Shown here in pieces: positions 63,601 through 64,000 of a stretch of 64,000 nucleotides of DNA (the stretch's first letter is position 1; every line of letters starts with the position of its first letter). The notes under the pieces are model-generated. The model was given only the letters and a program-made list of their open reading frames with translations, was not told where the DNA came from and ran no database searches. Where the stretch lies: the NCBI RefSeq assembly GCF_002223055.1, contig NZ_NKFL01000005.1, positions 248,001 through 312,000 on the forward strand, read 5' to 3'. Made by a program: the position numbers and the translations under genes. The DNA comes from Burkholderia sp. HI2500 (lineage in GTDB: Bacteria; Pseudomonadota; Gammaproteobacteria; Burkholderiales; Burkholderiaceae).

Positions 63601-63825
63601 ATGAAGGGATTTCGCTTTGGTTCAGCGCTCGGGTCGTTCTACATCCTGCCGGCAAACGGCGGCTGGGAAGCGACGTTCGGCAACGCCTCGCTCGGCGCGT
63701 TCTCGTGCCCGGAAATCGCGGCCGACCGCATCTCCCGCGGCGACTGCGCGCAACCGTCCGAACTGGACACGGCGACGCTCGAAGTGCCGGACGAAATCGC
63801 CGAGTGGGAAATCGTTCACGTCTGA
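63601..63825 (+). CDS. Hypothetical 74-residue protein
   Basis: A 74-residue acidic protein starting MKGFRFGSALGSFYILPANG with GWEATFGNASLGAF, then a C-terminal half rich in Asp/Glu/Pro (LDTATLEVPDEIAEWEIVHV). The ATG at 63601 has an AAGGGAGA ribosome site; a longer frame to 63415 is not supported. The FRFGSALGSFYILP start could form a small beta sheet. No signal peptide. No family recognised. It has its own terminator and an AT-rich upstream region, so it may be a monocistronic gene. Confidence 0.65.
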   Translation: MKGFRFGSALGSFYILPANGGWEATFGNASLGAFSCPEIAADRISRGDCAQPSELDTATLEVPDEIAEWEIVHV

Positions 63826-63841
63826 ATGGCACATCTGCAAC

Positions 63842-63875
63842 GACAAACGCCCCGGGCGACCGGGGCGTTTGTCTT
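63842..63875 (+). terminator. Terminator after the 74-residue gene
   Basis: A 14-bp stem (GACAAACGCCCCGG and its complement) with loop GCGA, and TT after the stem on the plus strand. Read on the minus strand it could also end the isocitrate dehydrogenase message. Confidence 0.75.
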
Positions 63876-63947
63876 AATGCCGGGCAGCGAACGGCTCAAT
63901 CCGCCGCACCGGCCCATGCCTGGGCCCGCGCGATCGCGCGGCCTGCG

Positions 63948-64000
63948 TCAGGCGACCGCGTCGACGATGCCGTTCAGCGTCGCGCTCGGGCGCATGGCCT
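63948..64000 (-). CDS. icd: Probable monomeric NADP isocitrate dehydrogenase, C-terminal tail
   Basis: The last 16 codons are visible before the stop (TGA complementary to 63948-63950): AMRPSATLNGIVDAVA. This ending matches my memory of the monomeric NADP-dependent isocitrate dehydrogenase C-terminus (MRPSATLN motif), and clpA-clpS-csp-icd is a Burkholderia gene order. The rest lies to the right of the window, so the call rests on few residues. Confidence 0.65.
   Translation of the reverse strand, partial: AMRPSATLNGIVDAVA

Overview
The window looks like core chromosome of a Burkholderia species, most likely of the Burkholderia cepacia complex. It is high-GC with strong codon bias, and it has Burkholderiales-type gene order: lgt / LysR / ilvD; DUF2486-holC-pepA facing lptFG; a cysI-DUF934-cysH-cysD-cysN-cobA sulfate operon divergent from cysB; ispH-fkpB facing radC-rpmB-rpmG; nadB facing nadA-nadC; ribF-ileS-lspA-coaBC-dut; and clpS-clpA beside a cspA-type gene and a C-terminal fragment of an apparent monomeric NADP isocitrate dehydrogenase. 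The genus call rests on protein similarity from memory, not on a search.

Layout. 0-3.6 kb: lgt (cut by the window edge), a LysR regulator divergent from ilvD, and a small c-type cytochrome. 3.7-8.8 kb: DUF2486 protein, holC and pepA on the minus strand, then lptF-lptG on the plus strand. 8.9-16.7 kb: sirohydrochlorin chelatase, the assimilatory sulfate/siroheme operon and cysB. 16.7-18.4 kb: an orphan LivK-type binding protein, tRNA-Leu(CAA) and an unannotated 55-residue lipoprotein. 18.4-26.1 kb: a more accessory stretch with three LysR genes, three short-chain dehydrogenases, an alpha/beta hydrolase, a DinB protein and an orphan CopC. 26.2-32.0 kb: rRNA pseudouridine synthase, a tiny membrane protein, a YeeZ-like epimerase, a ferredoxin-FAD reductase, an acetylornithine-type aminotransferase behind a likely attenuator, a GNAT protein and DUF2278. 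32.3-36.9 kb: the livHMGF branched-chain amino acid ABC transporter, whose own livK is a decayed remnant. 37-48 kb: ispH, fkpB, radC, two ribosomal proteins, NAD synthesis, a fatty-acid desaturase, MscS, an rRNA methyltransferase and purN. 49-60 kb: riboflavin/CoA/lipoprotein genes, DUF347 protein, amino acid permease and clpSA. 60.4-64 kb: cold-shock gene, Tat-exported multicopper oxidase, and an orphan 74-residue protein beside an AT-rich patch.

How the genes work together. CysND, CysH with its Fe-S cysteines, DUF934 and CysI form a direct APS-reduction route to sulfide, with CobA and the chelatase supplying siroheme and CysB the likely activator. NadB, NadA and NadC make nicotinate mononucleotide from aspartate. 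IleS, LspA and Lgt are housekeeping. LivHMGF would need a substitute binding protein if livK is dead.

Most interesting signals: (1) upstream of the aminotransferase gene, a well-formed sigma70 promoter, a 27-codon ORF with four consecutive Arg codons and an intrinsic terminator before the gene, which looks like arginine-sensing transcription attenuation; (2) the desaturase carries a C-terminal helical domain resembling the tail of ISL3-family transposases; (3) the nadA stop / nadC start sits in the loop of a 10-bp hairpin that also hides the nadC ribosome site, and nadC's first ~30 codons come from a GC-rich intergenic-type repeat; (4) a PmrA/QseB-like direct repeat lies upstream of the four-repeat DUF347 membrane protein.
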